Positions 54,201 to 63,947 of a DNA stretch of 64,000 bases are shown here, one piece after another (position 1 is the stretch's first letter; every line of letters begins with the position of its first letter). Origin of the DNA: Marisa cornuarietis. Lineage: Eukaryota > Mollusca > Gastropoda > Architaenioglossa > Ampullariidae. Made by a program: the position numbers and the translations under genes. The notes beneath the pieces are model-generated. The model saw only the letters and a list, made by a program, of their open reading frames with translations, was not told the DNA's origin and ran no database searches. The stretch spans positions 56,001 to 120,000 of the forward strand of contig SMMW01000171.1 in assembly GCA_004794655.1 (NCBI GenBank), read 5' to 3'.

Positions 54201-57200
54201 AGGTATTCGATGGTATGTCTTCTACATTATCTCATGTTCATTGGTCTTGGTCTTTTAGATAAGGCAAGTGTCACTGGTAAGTGTCACTGGCAAGTGTCAG
54301 GCTAGAATAAGCTGACTACCACTGGTGTTGGTATGATTAGCTCACTGTCCTTAGCGTTGTGTCTTTCAGATTGTACATGCTGCTCAGTCGCCATATTATG
54401 TTATTCCTCTTTATGATAAGTAATTTAAGTTATTCCACGATCGTCCAAACAACGTGTTTTGCATTATGTCATGACAACAAAGGTCTCTGTACATTAAGTT
54501 GTGTGTGTCATGACACAGCAGTGATTTCAGTTATTTGCAGTATTTCTTCATCTGTTTTAAAATTAACTGTTCGTGTTGTAGGTATGAGCGACTCATCTCC
54601 CAGTCTCGGCCAGGTTTGCTCCATGTTTGGACAGACCGTGTTCTACAGCACTGGACGCTACATGTACATCAAGCTCTGCACCAACGGCACTCGTCCTCCC
54701 TTGAGCTTCCGTCTGACCTACGAGTCTATTTCCATTTCTGGTCAGCACTATCTTCTTCTGCAGTTAGAGTAGATGTCCAAACCTTGTTGTAGCCTCTCTT
54801 TTGTCTCACAGAGTAGGTGTCCGTTATGGAGAGTACCCTTTCACTTCACAGTTAAAATAGGTTTAAACTCTAAAACAACTCTTCTCGCTCACATCAAAGA
54901 CTTGTGTCAAACTCCAGTCAGTACCTTATTTTATCTCCATTTTGTCGAAACACATTGTTGCGGGCGTAAGGACCACACTATCCGTGACAATATGCATGAT
55001 TTCTCATTTATTAACCTAGTAAACACTGTTTGATAACATGCGTACTTACTATCAACTCCTGGGTGTTTGATAACATGCCTACTTACTATCAACTCCTGCG
55101 TGTTTGATAACATAACATGCCTTCTTACTATCAACTCCTTGGTGTTTGATAACATGCCTTCTTACTATCAACTCCTGGGTGTTTGATAAAATAACACGCC
55201 TTCTTACTATCAACTCCTGGGTGTTTGATAACATGCCTTCCTACTAAGAACTCCTGGGTGTTTGAACTATCGACTCCTGGGTGTTTGATAACATGCCTTC
55301 TTACTATCACCTCCTGGGTGTTTGATAAAATAACATGCCTTCTTACTATCAACTCCTGGGTGTTTGTTTACATAACATGCCTTCTTACTATCAACTCCTG
55401 CGTGTTTGATAACATAACATGCCTTCTTACTATCAACTCCTATGTGTTTGATAACATGCCTTCTTACTATCAACTCCTGCGTGTTTGATAACATAACATG
55501 CCTTCTTACTATCAACTCCTGCGTGTTGGATAACATAACATGCCTTCTTACTATCAACTCCTGCGTGTTGGATAACATAACATGCCTTCTTACTATCAAC
55601 TCCTGCGTGTTGGACAACATAACATGCCTTCTTACTATCAACTCCTGCGTGTTTGATAACATGCCTTCTTACTATCAACTCCTGCGTGTTTGATAACATA
55701 ACATGCCTTCTTACTATCAACTCCTGCGTGTTTGATAACATGTCTTCTTACTATCAACTCCTGCGTGTTTGATAACATAACATGCCTTCTTACTATCAAC
55801 TCCTGCGTGTCGGATAACATAACATGCCTTCATACTATCAACTCCTGGGTGTTTGATAACATGCCTTCTCACTATCAACTCCTGGGTGTCTGATAACATG
55901 CCTTCTTACTTTCAACTCCTGCGTGTTTGATAACATGCCTTCTTACTATCAACTCCTGGGTGTTTGATAACATAACATGCCTTCATACTATCAACTCCTG
56001 GGTGTTTGATAACATGTCTTCTTACTATCAACTCCTGGGTGTCTGATAACATGCCTTCTTACTTTCAACTCCTGGGTGTTTGATAACATGCCTTCTTACT
56101 ATCAACTCCTGGGTGTCTGATAACATGCCTTCTTACTTTCAACTCCTGCGTGTTTGGTAACATGCCTTCTTACTATCAACTCCTGGGTGTTTGATAACAT
56201 GCCTTCTTACTATCAACTCCTGGGTGTTTGATAACATAACATGCCTTCTTACTATCAACTCCTGCGTGTTTGATAACATAACATGCCTTCTTACTATCAA
56301 CTCCTGCGTGTCGGATAACATAACATGCCTTCATACTATCAACTCCTGGGTGTTTGATAACATGCCTTCTCACTATCAACTCCTGGGTGTCTGATAACAT
56401 GCCTTCTTACTTTCAACTCCTGCGTGTTTGATAACATGCCTTCTTACTATCAACTCCTGGGTGTTTGATAACATAACATGCCTTCATACTATCAACTCCT
56501 GGGTGTTTGATAACATGTCTTCTTACTATCAACTCCTGGGTGTCTGATAACATGCCTTCTTACTTTCAACTCCTGGGTGTTTGATAACATGCCTTCTTAC
56601 TATCAACTCCTGGGTGTCTGATAACATGCCTTCTTACTTTCAACTCCTGCGTGTTTGGTAACATGCCTTCTTACTATCAACTCCTGGGTGTTTGATAACA
56701 TAACATGCCTTCTTACTATCAACTCCTGGGTGTTTGATAACATAACATGCCTTTATACTTTCAACTCCTGGGTGTTTGATAACATGCCTTCTTACTATCA
56801 ACTCCTGGGTGTTTGATAACATGCCTTCTTACTATCAACTCCTGGGTGTTTGATAACATAACATGCCTTCATACTATCAACTCCTGGGTGTTTGATAACA
56901 TAACATGCCTTTATACTTTCAACTCCTGGGTGTTTGATAACATGCCTTCTTACTATCAACTCCGGGGTGTTTGATAACATGCCTTCTTACTATCAACTCC
57001 GGGGTGTTTGATAACATACTTTCTTACTATCAACTCATGTGTGTTTGCCGACTATGGTGCTAGATGCACAGCCGTGAGTGATCATCGCACAACAGTCAGC
57101 CCCAGTACTCACTGAAACAAGTCAACCCCAGTATTTATTAAAACTGCAGTCAGCCCCAGTATTTATTAAAACTGCAGTCAGCCCGAATATTTATTAAAAC

Positions 57201-60200
57201 AGCAGTCAGCCCAAGTACTCACTGAAACAGCAGTTAGCGCCAGTAATCACTGAAACAGCAAAATAGGCAAGAGTGGCGGGCCCTATCAGCTGCAGCGTCT
57301 ATCTATGTGCTCCCCCCAACGCCAGGTGCCAGGCAAGGGAACACTGACTGACTGACTGAAACAGCAGATAGCCCCAGTAATCACTGTAACAACAGTCAGC
57401 CACAGTATTTATTAAAACTGCAGTCAGCCCGAATATTTATTAAAACAGCAGTCAGCCCCAGTACTCACTGAAACAGCAGTTAGCGCCAGTAATCACTGAA
57501 ACAGCAGATAGCCCCAGTAATCACTGTAACAAAAGTCAGCCACAGTATTTATTAAAACAGCAGACAGTCCAAATACTCACTGAAACAACAGTCAGCCCCA
57601 GTATTTATTAAAATAGCAGTCTGCCCAAGTATTTATGGAAACATCAGTCAGCCCAAATACTCACAGAAATAGCAATCCACCCCAGTATTTATTGAAACAG
57701 GAGACAGCCCCAGTATTTATTGAAATAGCAGACAGCCCAAATACTCACAGAAACAGCAGTCAGCCCCAGTATTTATTTAAAAAGCAGACAGCCCCAGTAT
57801 TTATGGAAACAGCAGAGAGCCCCAGTATTTATGGAAACATCAGTCAGCCCCAGTACTCACTGAACCAACAGTCAGCCCCAGTACTCACTGAAAACAGCAG
57901 TCAGCCCCAGTATTCACTGAAAACAGCAGTTAGCCCCAGTACTCACTGAAAACAGCAGTCAGCCCCAGTACTCACTGAAAACAGCAGTTAGCCCCAGTAC
58001 TCACGGAAAACAGCAGTCAGCCCCAGTACTCACGGAAAACAGCAGTTAGCCCCAGTACTCACGGAAAACAGCAGTCAGCCCCAGTACTCACTGAAACAGA
58101 AGTCAGCCCCAATACTCACTGAAAACAGCAGTCAGCCCAGTACTCACTGAAATATCAGTCAGCCCAGTACTCACTGAAACAGCAGTCAGCCCCCAGTACT
58201 CACTGAAAACAGCAGTCAACCCCAGTACTCACTGAAAACAGCAGTCAACCCAAGTACTCACTGAAACAGGTCAGCCCCAGTACTCACTGAAACAGAAGTC
58301 AGCCCCAGTACTCACTGAAACAGAAGTCAGCCCAGTACTCACTGAAACAGAAGTCAGCCCCAGTACACACTGAAAACAGCAGTCAGCCCAGCACTCACTG
58401 AAATATCAATCAGCCCAGTACTCACTGAAATATCAGTCAGCCCAATACTCACTGAAATATCAGTCAGCCCAGCACTCACTGAAATATCAGTCAGCCCAGT
58501 ACTCACTGAAATGTCAGTCAGTCCAGTACTCACTGAAATATCAGTCAGCCCAGCACTCACTGAAATATCAGTCAGCCCAGTACTCACTGAAATATCAATC
58601 AGCCCCCAGTACTCACTGAAAACAGCAGTCAGCCCAGCACTCACTGAAATATCAGTCAGCCCAGTACTCACTGAAATATCAGTCAGCCCAGCACTCACTG
58701 AAATATCAGTCAGCCCAGTACTCACTGAAATATCAGTCAGCCCAGCACTCACTGAAATATCAATCAGCCCAGCACTCACTGAAATATCAGTCAGCCCAGC
58801 ACTCACTGAAATATCAGTCAGCCCAGCACTCACTGAAATATCAGTCAGCCCAGCACTCACTGACACAATGGTGGCTGATCAGGGTTACCCACTCAGCTAG
58901 TCCTCTGACCCCTGGTCACTGTGTGTCTGTGTGAGTGTGAGTCTGTATGAGCACCGTTCACTAACATTACTGACCATTTCTGTCTTCACAGATCTGCCTT
59001 GTGCAGCTGCTGCATCATCAGGTGAGTCACGTGACATCTGCCCAACCTAATCTCTTCCCATCGCCGCCCCTGTAAGTCTGTGCATGTTGATGCTCGTCAC
59101 TACAGCTACATCCGCACATACAAACTATCCTGTGTAGTGTGCTGTCTACCTGATGTCTTGTCTTCTGTCTATTGCATGAGCAATATGTGTGACGTCATGT
59201 ACATTAGATTCTGTCTATTTCATGACCAATATGTGTTACGTCATGTACATTAGATTCTGTCTATTTCGTGACCAATATGTGTGACGTCATGAACATTAGA
59301 TTCTGTCTATTTCATGAGCAATATGTGTGACGTCATGTGCATTAGATTCTGTCTATTTCATGAGCAATATGTGTTACGTCATGTACATTAGATTCTATTT
59401 CATGACCAATATGTGTGACGTCATGTACACTAGATTCTGTCTATTTCATGAGCAATATGTGTTACGTCATGTACATTAGATTCTATTTCATGACCAATAT
59501 GTGTGACGTCATGTACACTAGATTCTGTCTATTTCATGAGCAATATGTGTTACGTCATGTACATTAGATTCTATTTCATGACCAATATGTGTGACGTCAT
59601 GTACATAAGATTCTGTCTTTTTCATGAGCAATATGTGTGACGTCATGTACATTAGATTCTGTCTATTTCATGAGCAATATGTGTTACGTCATGTTCATTA
59701 GATTCTGTCTATTTCATGAGCAATATGTGTGACGTAATGTACATTAGATTCTATTTCATGAGCAATATGTGTGACGTCATGTACATTAGATTCTATTTCA
59801 TGATCAATATGTGTGACGTCATGTACAGTAGGTTCTATTTCATGAGCAATATGTGTGACGTCATGTACAGTAGGTTCTATTTCATGAGCAATATGTGTGA
59901 CGTCATGTACAATAGATTCTATTTCATGATCAATATGTGTGACGTCATGTACATTAGATTCTATTTCATGATCAATATGTGTGACGTCATGTACAGTAGG
60001 TTCTATTTCATGAGCTATATGTTACAGTACGAGAGTCTGTTTTTTGTGCAGTGTGTTCTGTCTGGTTCATGTACCAAGTGTTGTGTCTGCTTCAGGTGGA
60101 GGATGTTGTCAACTTCACGTGTAGTGTGCTGTCTACATGTGTAATGTGTTCTATTTTATATGTAGTGTGCTGTCTACATGTGTAACGTGTTCTATTTTAT

Positions 60201-62349
60201 ATGTAGTGTGCTGTCTACATGTGCAGTGTGTTATGTCTACTTCATATGCAGGTTGTTATGTCTGCTCTATGTGTAATGTGTTCTATTTTATATGTAGTGT
60301 GCTGTCTACATGTGTAATGTGTTCTATTTTATGTGTAGTGTGCTGTCTACATGTGCAGTGTGTTATGTCTACTTCATATGCAGTGTGTTCTGTTTGCTCT
60401 ATGTGTAACGTGTTCTATTTTATATGTAGTGTGCTGTCTACATGTGCAGTGTGTTATGTCTACTTCATATGCAGTGTGTTCTGTCTGCTCTATGTGTAAC
60501 GTGTTCTATTTTATATGTAGTGTGCTGTCTACATGTGCAGTGTGTTATGTCTACTTCATATGCAGTGTGTTCTGTCTGCTCTATGTGTAACGTGTTCTAT
60601 TTTATATGTAGTGTGCTGTCTACATGTGCAGTGTGTTATGTCTACTTCATATGCAGTGTGTTCTGTCTGCTCTATGTGTAACGTGTTCTATTTTATATGT
60701 AGTGTGCTGTCTACATGTGCAGTGTGTTATGTCTACTTCATATGCAGTGTGTTCTGTCTGCTCTATGTGTAACGTGTTCTATTTTATATGTAGTGTGCTG
60801 TCTACATGTGCAGTGTGTTATGTCTACTTCATATGCAGTGTGTTCTGTCTGCTCTATGTGTAACGTGTTCTATTTTATATGTAGTGTGCTCAGGCTACGC
60901 TCCAGCACTGTCTGCTGTATTTGGACAAGTCGGGTACCTTACATCTCCTAGCTTCCCAACGAACTACGAGAAGTGAGTTTTTTAACAATAGCTTCATTTA
61001 AATGACTATCAATAGAAAAAAACGTCAGTGTCAAGAATGTCCCATCATGCATCACTTGTTAGCAGAGAGTCTAGTCTCAGACTTCCATCTCTCCCACCAA
61101 CTAACATCTGGATTCTGGACTTTTTAACAAACAGACAGCAGAGAGTTTCTGTTAACGGTCTTCTCTCAGACCCTGTTGTCACCTGTACAGGTTCCCCTCA
61201 AGGCTGCTGCTTGTCTCCACTACTGTTCATACTCTATACTAACAGTTGTAGGAGCACTAATGACAGGAGCTTTCTGATAAAATTTGCTGATGACTCTGCC
61301 CTCCTGTCACTTCTGTATGATAATGAACATGTTGACAGTGGTGTCCTGTCACTTCTGTATGATGATGAACATATTTACAGTCACTTAGTCCGCTAGTGTG
61401 ATGAACATTTGCTGATGACTCTGCCCTCCTGTCACTTCTGTATGATAATGATGAACATGTTGACAGTGGCGTCCTGTCACTTCTGTATGATAATGAACAT
61501 GTTCACAGTGGCGCTCTTCCTGACTTTGTCCGGTGGTGTGACGAACACTTCCTTGTCTTGAATGCCTCTAAGACTAAGGAAATGATCTTCGACTTTCGGA
61601 TGAACAAGCCTGAGACAGTCATCAGTACTATCCATGATGATGCCATCGAGATGGTCGACTCTTACAAATATTTAGGTTCCATGTTCGATAACAAGCTTAC
61701 ATGGGACATCAATACTGACATGATCCTCCGTAAGAGTCAACAACGCCTGTACCTCCTACGGAAACTCAAATCTTTCTCTGTCAGCTCTGTCATCCTCACT
61801 GGGTTCTATCAGTCCTTCATTGAAAGTCTCGTCACTTTTTCTTTCATCTCGTGGTTCCACAGCCTCTCTCTAGGGAACAGGAATAGTCTTGTCTCCCTTG
61901 TTAACATCTGTTCCAAGATCACCGGAATCAGGCAGAGGGACTTGGCAGCTTTCTGTCATCAGCAAATCCTTAGGAAGGCCTCCCGTATCCTCTCTATTTC
62001 TGATCATGTGTTGATATGTGAGTTGTCACTCTTGTCATCCTCTCTATTTCTGACCATGTGTTGACATGTGAGTTCTCACTCTTGTCATCCTCTCTATTTC
62101 TGATCATGTGTTGACATGTGAGTTCTCACTCTTGTCATCCTCTCTATTTCTGATCATGTGTTGACATGTGAGTTCTCACTCTTGCAGTCTGGCTGTAGGT
62201 ACGCGATGTCTGTATGTAAAACCAATCGTCACCGCAATTCATTCAGTCCACGTGCCATTTACCTGACTGACTCTACTGGCCGTGAACTTGTATTAGCCTG
62301 AGGTGACCTAAGATCACCAACTGTATCTACTGTTGCTGGGAATCTGGGA

Positions 62350-62406
<57 letters not shown>

Positions 62407-63031
62407 AGTGTGAGAGAGTAATTATTTCAACATGTATATGTATCATTATCTAGTATGAGCACTGTCGGGATGTGGCCCTTGTGAAGGAATAAAGTTTATA
62501 AGTCTTATCGTCACTAATTACTGTCTGTAGAAAACATTTATGAACATGGCCCCCAACATAATTTCAAACTAGTGTGTAAAGCATTTTAACGGTCAGAACA
62601 CTTGAGAGGCAAGGAAAATGTCGACAAGACCACTGAAGTGCCATCATGGGTTGCCAGCGGCCAGTGTTTGCTAAGGGTCGTGAGATGTGTGATCACAGCT
62701 CGTGGGCCCACAAATATCGTCTGTACTGTGACACAAGATCCAACAGAACATTCCAGACAGTCGCTCACGACTACAGCTGTTCTTGCAGCAAAAATAAATA
62801 ACTCTCACAATTGTCAGTGCTGCCAGCAGCAAAGCTTTTACTGCTAAGCATGTTCCTGTAGCTGTTGTGATCTTGTAATCTTGTAATCCTCAACTTGTTT
62901 TTAAAGCAGCGCCAACTGTCAGCGGCTGGTAGATGCTGGTACTTGGGACTTTGTCGTGAAGATGACTTTCTTGAACGTCAGCATGGAACAGTGTTCCTCA
63001 TCTTGCTGTGACTACATCCACTTGTTTGACG
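45177..63031 (+). CDS. Gene B: CUB-domain protein, paralogue of gene A (3' end outside window)
   Basis: Exons: 45177-45231 (proposed signal peptide), 51597-51684, 52512-52738, 54582-54740, 58992-59021, 60894-60972, 62910-63031. Phases chain throughout, and the coding total is 760 bp. The architecture is signal peptide, complete CUB, short linker, then the first two exons of a second CUB. Exon sizes echo gene A (88, 79 and 122 bp are identical). Same orientation and about 20 kb downstream of gene A, so a tandem gene duplication is likely. The rest of the protein, including any membrane anchor, is beyond the window. Confidence 0.8.
45232..46283. other. Gene B first intron, proximal part, no gene seen
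   Basis: Unique sequence. Frames of up to 90 codons (45292-45564) have no recognisable content. Confidence 0.45.
46284..46432 (-). pseudogene. 18S rRNA gene fragment (pseudogene)
   Basis: On the minus strand it reads GGAACTCTTTTGAGGCTCCG, TAATTGGAATGAGTACACTT, TTTAACGAGGATTTATTGGA, GGGCAAGTCTGGTGCCAGCA, then CTCCAATAGCGTATATTAAA, GTTGTTGCGAC and AAGCTCGTAGCTGGATC. This is the universally conserved 530-loop region of eukaryotic small-subunit rRNA. The segment CCGCGGTAATTCCAG normally after GCCAGCAG is missing; CAG at both edges suggests a microhomology deletion. Several substitutions add to its being non-functional. Confidence 0.9.
46505..50108. repeat. 3.6-kb minisatellite, mostly 45-bp units
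   Basis: Core unit TAGCATGTGTATATACACTG, TACTACATATGTGTATATAC, AGTAT, with shorter variants at the left end. Many units hold the perfect palindrome GTGTATATACAC. Frames are open on both strands for up to about 215 codons, a repeat artefact. Confidence 0.95.
50109..50890. other. Gene B intron, unassigned sequence
   Basis: Unique sequence with two copies of GTCTGGTGACCAG (about 50481 and 50860) flanking GC-richer DNA. This hints at an unidentified element; no frame or LTR structure could be established. Confidence 0.4.
50895..51562. repeat. Minisatellite before gene B CUB 1
   Basis: Units built from GTGCGTCATCTAATGTTTAG and TGTCATCTAAT or CGTCACCTAATG; a higher-order block of about 60 bp recurs at 51060-51440. 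It ends about 30 bp before the acceptor at 51596. Confidence 0.92.
51597..51684 (+). CDS. Gene B exon: CUB 1, first exon (a)
   Basis: Acceptor GATGTGCAG, donor GACAG|GTGAGC; 88 bp, phase 1 in, phase 2 out. It reads G-C-S-T-T-T-T-E-L-F, then QQVEYLTSPDYPGSYDS. First CUB cysteine and YLTSP-x-YP-x-x-YDS are conserved with 14797-14884. Confidence 0.92.
51935..52185. repeat. Short-unit tandem repeat
   Basis: Units of about 18-25 bp with the core AATGTGACATTATAAGATCA or AAAATC; roughly a dozen, imperfect. Confidence 0.85.
52512..52738 (+). CDS. Gene B exon: CUB 1, middle exon (b), with internal heptad expansion
   Basis: Acceptor ATCTACAG, donor GATG|GTACGT; 227 bp, phase 2 in, phase 1 out. It reads S-D-A-S-C-H-W-L-I-N-A-G, LAVKLTIVQ, then about six copies of a 7-residue unit (VQAHMTH, VQAHVTH, VQSNVTV, VQTNVTH, VQNNVTD), and C-S-A-S-C-C-D-C-L-Q-V-F-D-G. 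The expansion makes the exon about 80-105 bp longer than its relatives and adds three N-V-T glycosylation sequons. The first of many candidate donors is taken as the exon end because it matches the conserved position. Confidence 0.88.
52739..54230 (+). repeat. 39-bp donor-seeded, frame-preserving minisatellite
   Basis: About 38 units of 39 bp. Each unit ends with a near-copy of the exon end, CAGGTATTCGATG or CAACTATTCGATG, followed by a GT(A/C)-type donor (GTACGT, GTAGGT or GTATGT). Read in the CUB frame the array stays open to about 54130 (13-residue repeats such as VFDGMSSTLSDPQ). Unit differences are mainly amino-acid-changing (F/S, I/T, S/A, I/P), which argues against long-standing coding constraint. 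Confidence 0.93.
54231..54581. other. Gene B intron, unique part
   Basis: About 350 bp between the array and the next exon; nothing recognised. Confidence 0.45.
54582..54740 (+). CDS. Gene B exon: CUB 1, last exon (c)
   Basis: Acceptor GTGTTGTAG, donor TTCTG|GTCAGC; 159 bp, phase 1 in and out. It reads G-M-S-D-S-S-P-S-L-G-Q-V-C-S-M, then FGQTVFYSTGRYMYIKLCTN and FRLTYESI. It is closest to gene A CUB 3 exon c ([20 protein letters not shown]). An N-G-T sequon follows an extra cysteine. Confidence 0.92.
54741..55034. other. Gene B intron, unique part
   Basis: About 290 bp of unique sequence without a recognised feature. Confidence 0.4.
55035..57045. repeat. 2-kb minisatellite, 37/45-bp units
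   Basis: Unit ATAACATGCCTTCTTACTAT, CAACTCCTGGGTGTTTG (37 bp), often with an extra ATAACATA (45 bp). Blocks such as 55800-56100 recur at 56310-56600, showing multi-unit duplication. Confidence 0.95.
57080..58865. repeat. Minisatellite of about 24-28 bp
   Basis: Units of CAGTCAGCCCCAGTACTCAC plus TGAAAACAG, grading at the right end into a uniform form with CAGCACTCACTGAAATAT. The left part has ATTTATTAAAA variants. Interrupted by an RTE tail at 57261-57356. Confidence 0.93.
57251..57366 (+). mobile_element. Solo RTE 3' tail (96 bp)
   Basis: 57261-57356 matches only the last bases of the RTE copies (GGCAAGAGTGGCGGGCCC, GTCAGCTGCAGCGTCTATC-type, CAACGCCAGGTGCCAGGCAA, then GACTGACTGACTG). TGAAACAGCA flanks it on both sides, but the host array carries that word too. 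Either an extreme 5' truncation or a SINE that borrowed the RTE tail. Confidence 0.85.
58992..59021 (+). CDS. Gene B exon: 30-bp linker
   Basis: Acceptor GTCTTCACAG, donor ATCAG|GTGAGT; 30 bp with phase 1 on both sides. It reads D-L-P-C-A-A-A-A-S-S. It sits where the 36-bp linker exons sit in gene A, but is Ala-rich and contains a cysteine. Confidence 0.68.
59170..60015. repeat. 41/45-bp minisatellite with TGACGTCA in most units
   Basis: About 20 units: TTTCATGAGCAATATGTGTG, ACGTCATGTACATTAGATTC, with or without TGTC. Most units contain the perfect CRE palindrome TGACGTCA; some have TTACGTCA. Confidence 0.93.
60110..60888. repeat. 91-bp minisatellite abutting a CUB acceptor
   Basis: About eight units of 91 bp containing GTTCTATTTTATATGTAGTG, TGCTGTCTACATGTGCAG and TGTGTTATGTCTACTTCATA. 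The last unit leads straight into the real acceptor TAGTGTGCTCAG at 60893, so the units carry acceptor-like ends. Confidence 0.93.
60894..60972 (+). CDS. Gene B exon: CUB 2, first exon (a)
   Basis: Acceptor TGTGCTCAG, donor CGAGAA|GTGAGT; 79 bp, phase 1 in, phase 2 out. It reads G-Y-A-P-A-L-S-A-V-F, then [17 protein letters not shown]. The first CUB cysteine is absent (Tyr-Ala instead of Cys); the linker exon before it has a cysteine that might substitute. Confidence 0.92.
61027..62510 (+). mobile_element. Rex1-like LINE, 5'-truncated, in gene B intron
   Basis: RT motifs GSPQGCCLSPLLFILYTNSC and KFADDSALL, then WCDEHFLVLNASKTKEMIFD, YKYLGSMFDNKLTWD, QQRLYLLRKLKSFSV and ITGIRQRDLAAFCHQQILRK. 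The frame is broken by a tandem duplication after FADD (GATGACTCTGCCCTCCTGTC units at 61290-61510) and by a stretch of four units of about 50 bp at 62020-62185 (ATTTCTGATCATGTGTTGAC). The 3' UTR has (TG)n at 62352-62402 and ends AATAAAGTTTATAAGTC. Confidence 0.88.
62511..62909. other. Gene B intron, unique part
   Basis: An open frame at 62602-62847 (81 codons) has no recognised content. Ends with the acceptor TTAAAGCAG of the next exon. Confidence 0.4.
62910..63031 (+). CDS. Gene B exon: CUB 2, middle exon (b), GC donor
   Basis: 122 bp, phase 2 in, phase 1 out, exactly the length of 18208-18329. It reads N-A-N-C-Q-R-L-V-D-A-G-T, VVKMTFLNVS and CSSSCCDYIHLFDG. At the conserved exon end the sequence is GACG|GCAGGT, so the donor would be GC instead of GT. 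The nearest GT (63036) would shift the phase. The third CUB exon is beyond the window. Confidence 0.85.
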
Positions 63032-63480
63032 GCAGGTGTTTGATCACCTTACACGTCTTGTAATGTCTTGTACAGTCCACTTGTTTGACGGCAGGTGTTT
63101 GATCACCTTACATGTCTTGTACACCAGTTGTTCGACGGCAGGTGTTTGATCACCTTACATGTCTTGTACACCAGTTGTTTGACGGCAGGTGTTTGATCAC
63201 CTTACACGTCTTGTAATGTCTTGTACAGTCCACTTGTTTGACGGCAGGTGTTTGATCACCTTACATGTCTTGTACACCAGTTGTTTGACGGCAGGTGTTT
63301 GATCACCTTACACGTCTTGTAATGTCTTGTACACCAGTTGTTTGACGGCAGGTGTTTGATCACCTTACATGTCTTGTACACCAGTTGTTTGACGGCAGGT
63401 GTTTGATCACCTTACATGTCTTGTACACCAGCTGTTTGACGGCAGGTGTTTGATCACCTTATATATCTTGTACAGTCCAC
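63032..63480. repeat. Donor-seeded minisatellite after CUB 2 exon b
   Basis: About nine units of 43-62 bp. Each contains GTTTGACGGCAGGTGTTTGA (or GTTCGACGG), the exon end plus the GC donor, followed by TCACCTTACATGTCTTGTA. Confidence 0.92.
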
Positions 63481-63534
63481 TTGTAGACATTTTCACCGTC
63501 ATTGACACAGTGCTTTAGTTTATCTCACGATGAT

Positions 63535-63947
63535 GGCTTTTTGGATTGACTGATGGTCATGACTCAGATTGACTGATGGTCATGACTCAGATTGACTAAT
63601 GGTCATGACTCAGATTGACTGATGGTCATGACTCAGATTGACTAATGGTCATGACTCAGATTGACTGATGGTCATGACTCAGATTGACTAATGGTCATGA
63701 CTCAGATTGACTGATGGTCATGACTCAGAATAACTAATGGTCATGACTCAGATTGACTGATAATCATGACTCAGATTGACTGATAGTCATGACTCAGAAT
63801 AACTAATGGTCATGATTCAGATTGACTAATGGTCATGACTCAGATTGACTGATGGTCATGACTCAGAATAACTAATGGTCATGACTCAGATTGACTGATG
63901 GTCATGACTCAGATTGAGTGATGGGCATGACTCAGATTGAGTGATGG
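63535..63947. repeat. 23-bp minisatellite
   Basis: About 18 units of GGTCATGACTCAGATTGACT plus GAT or AAT. Confidence 0.93.
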
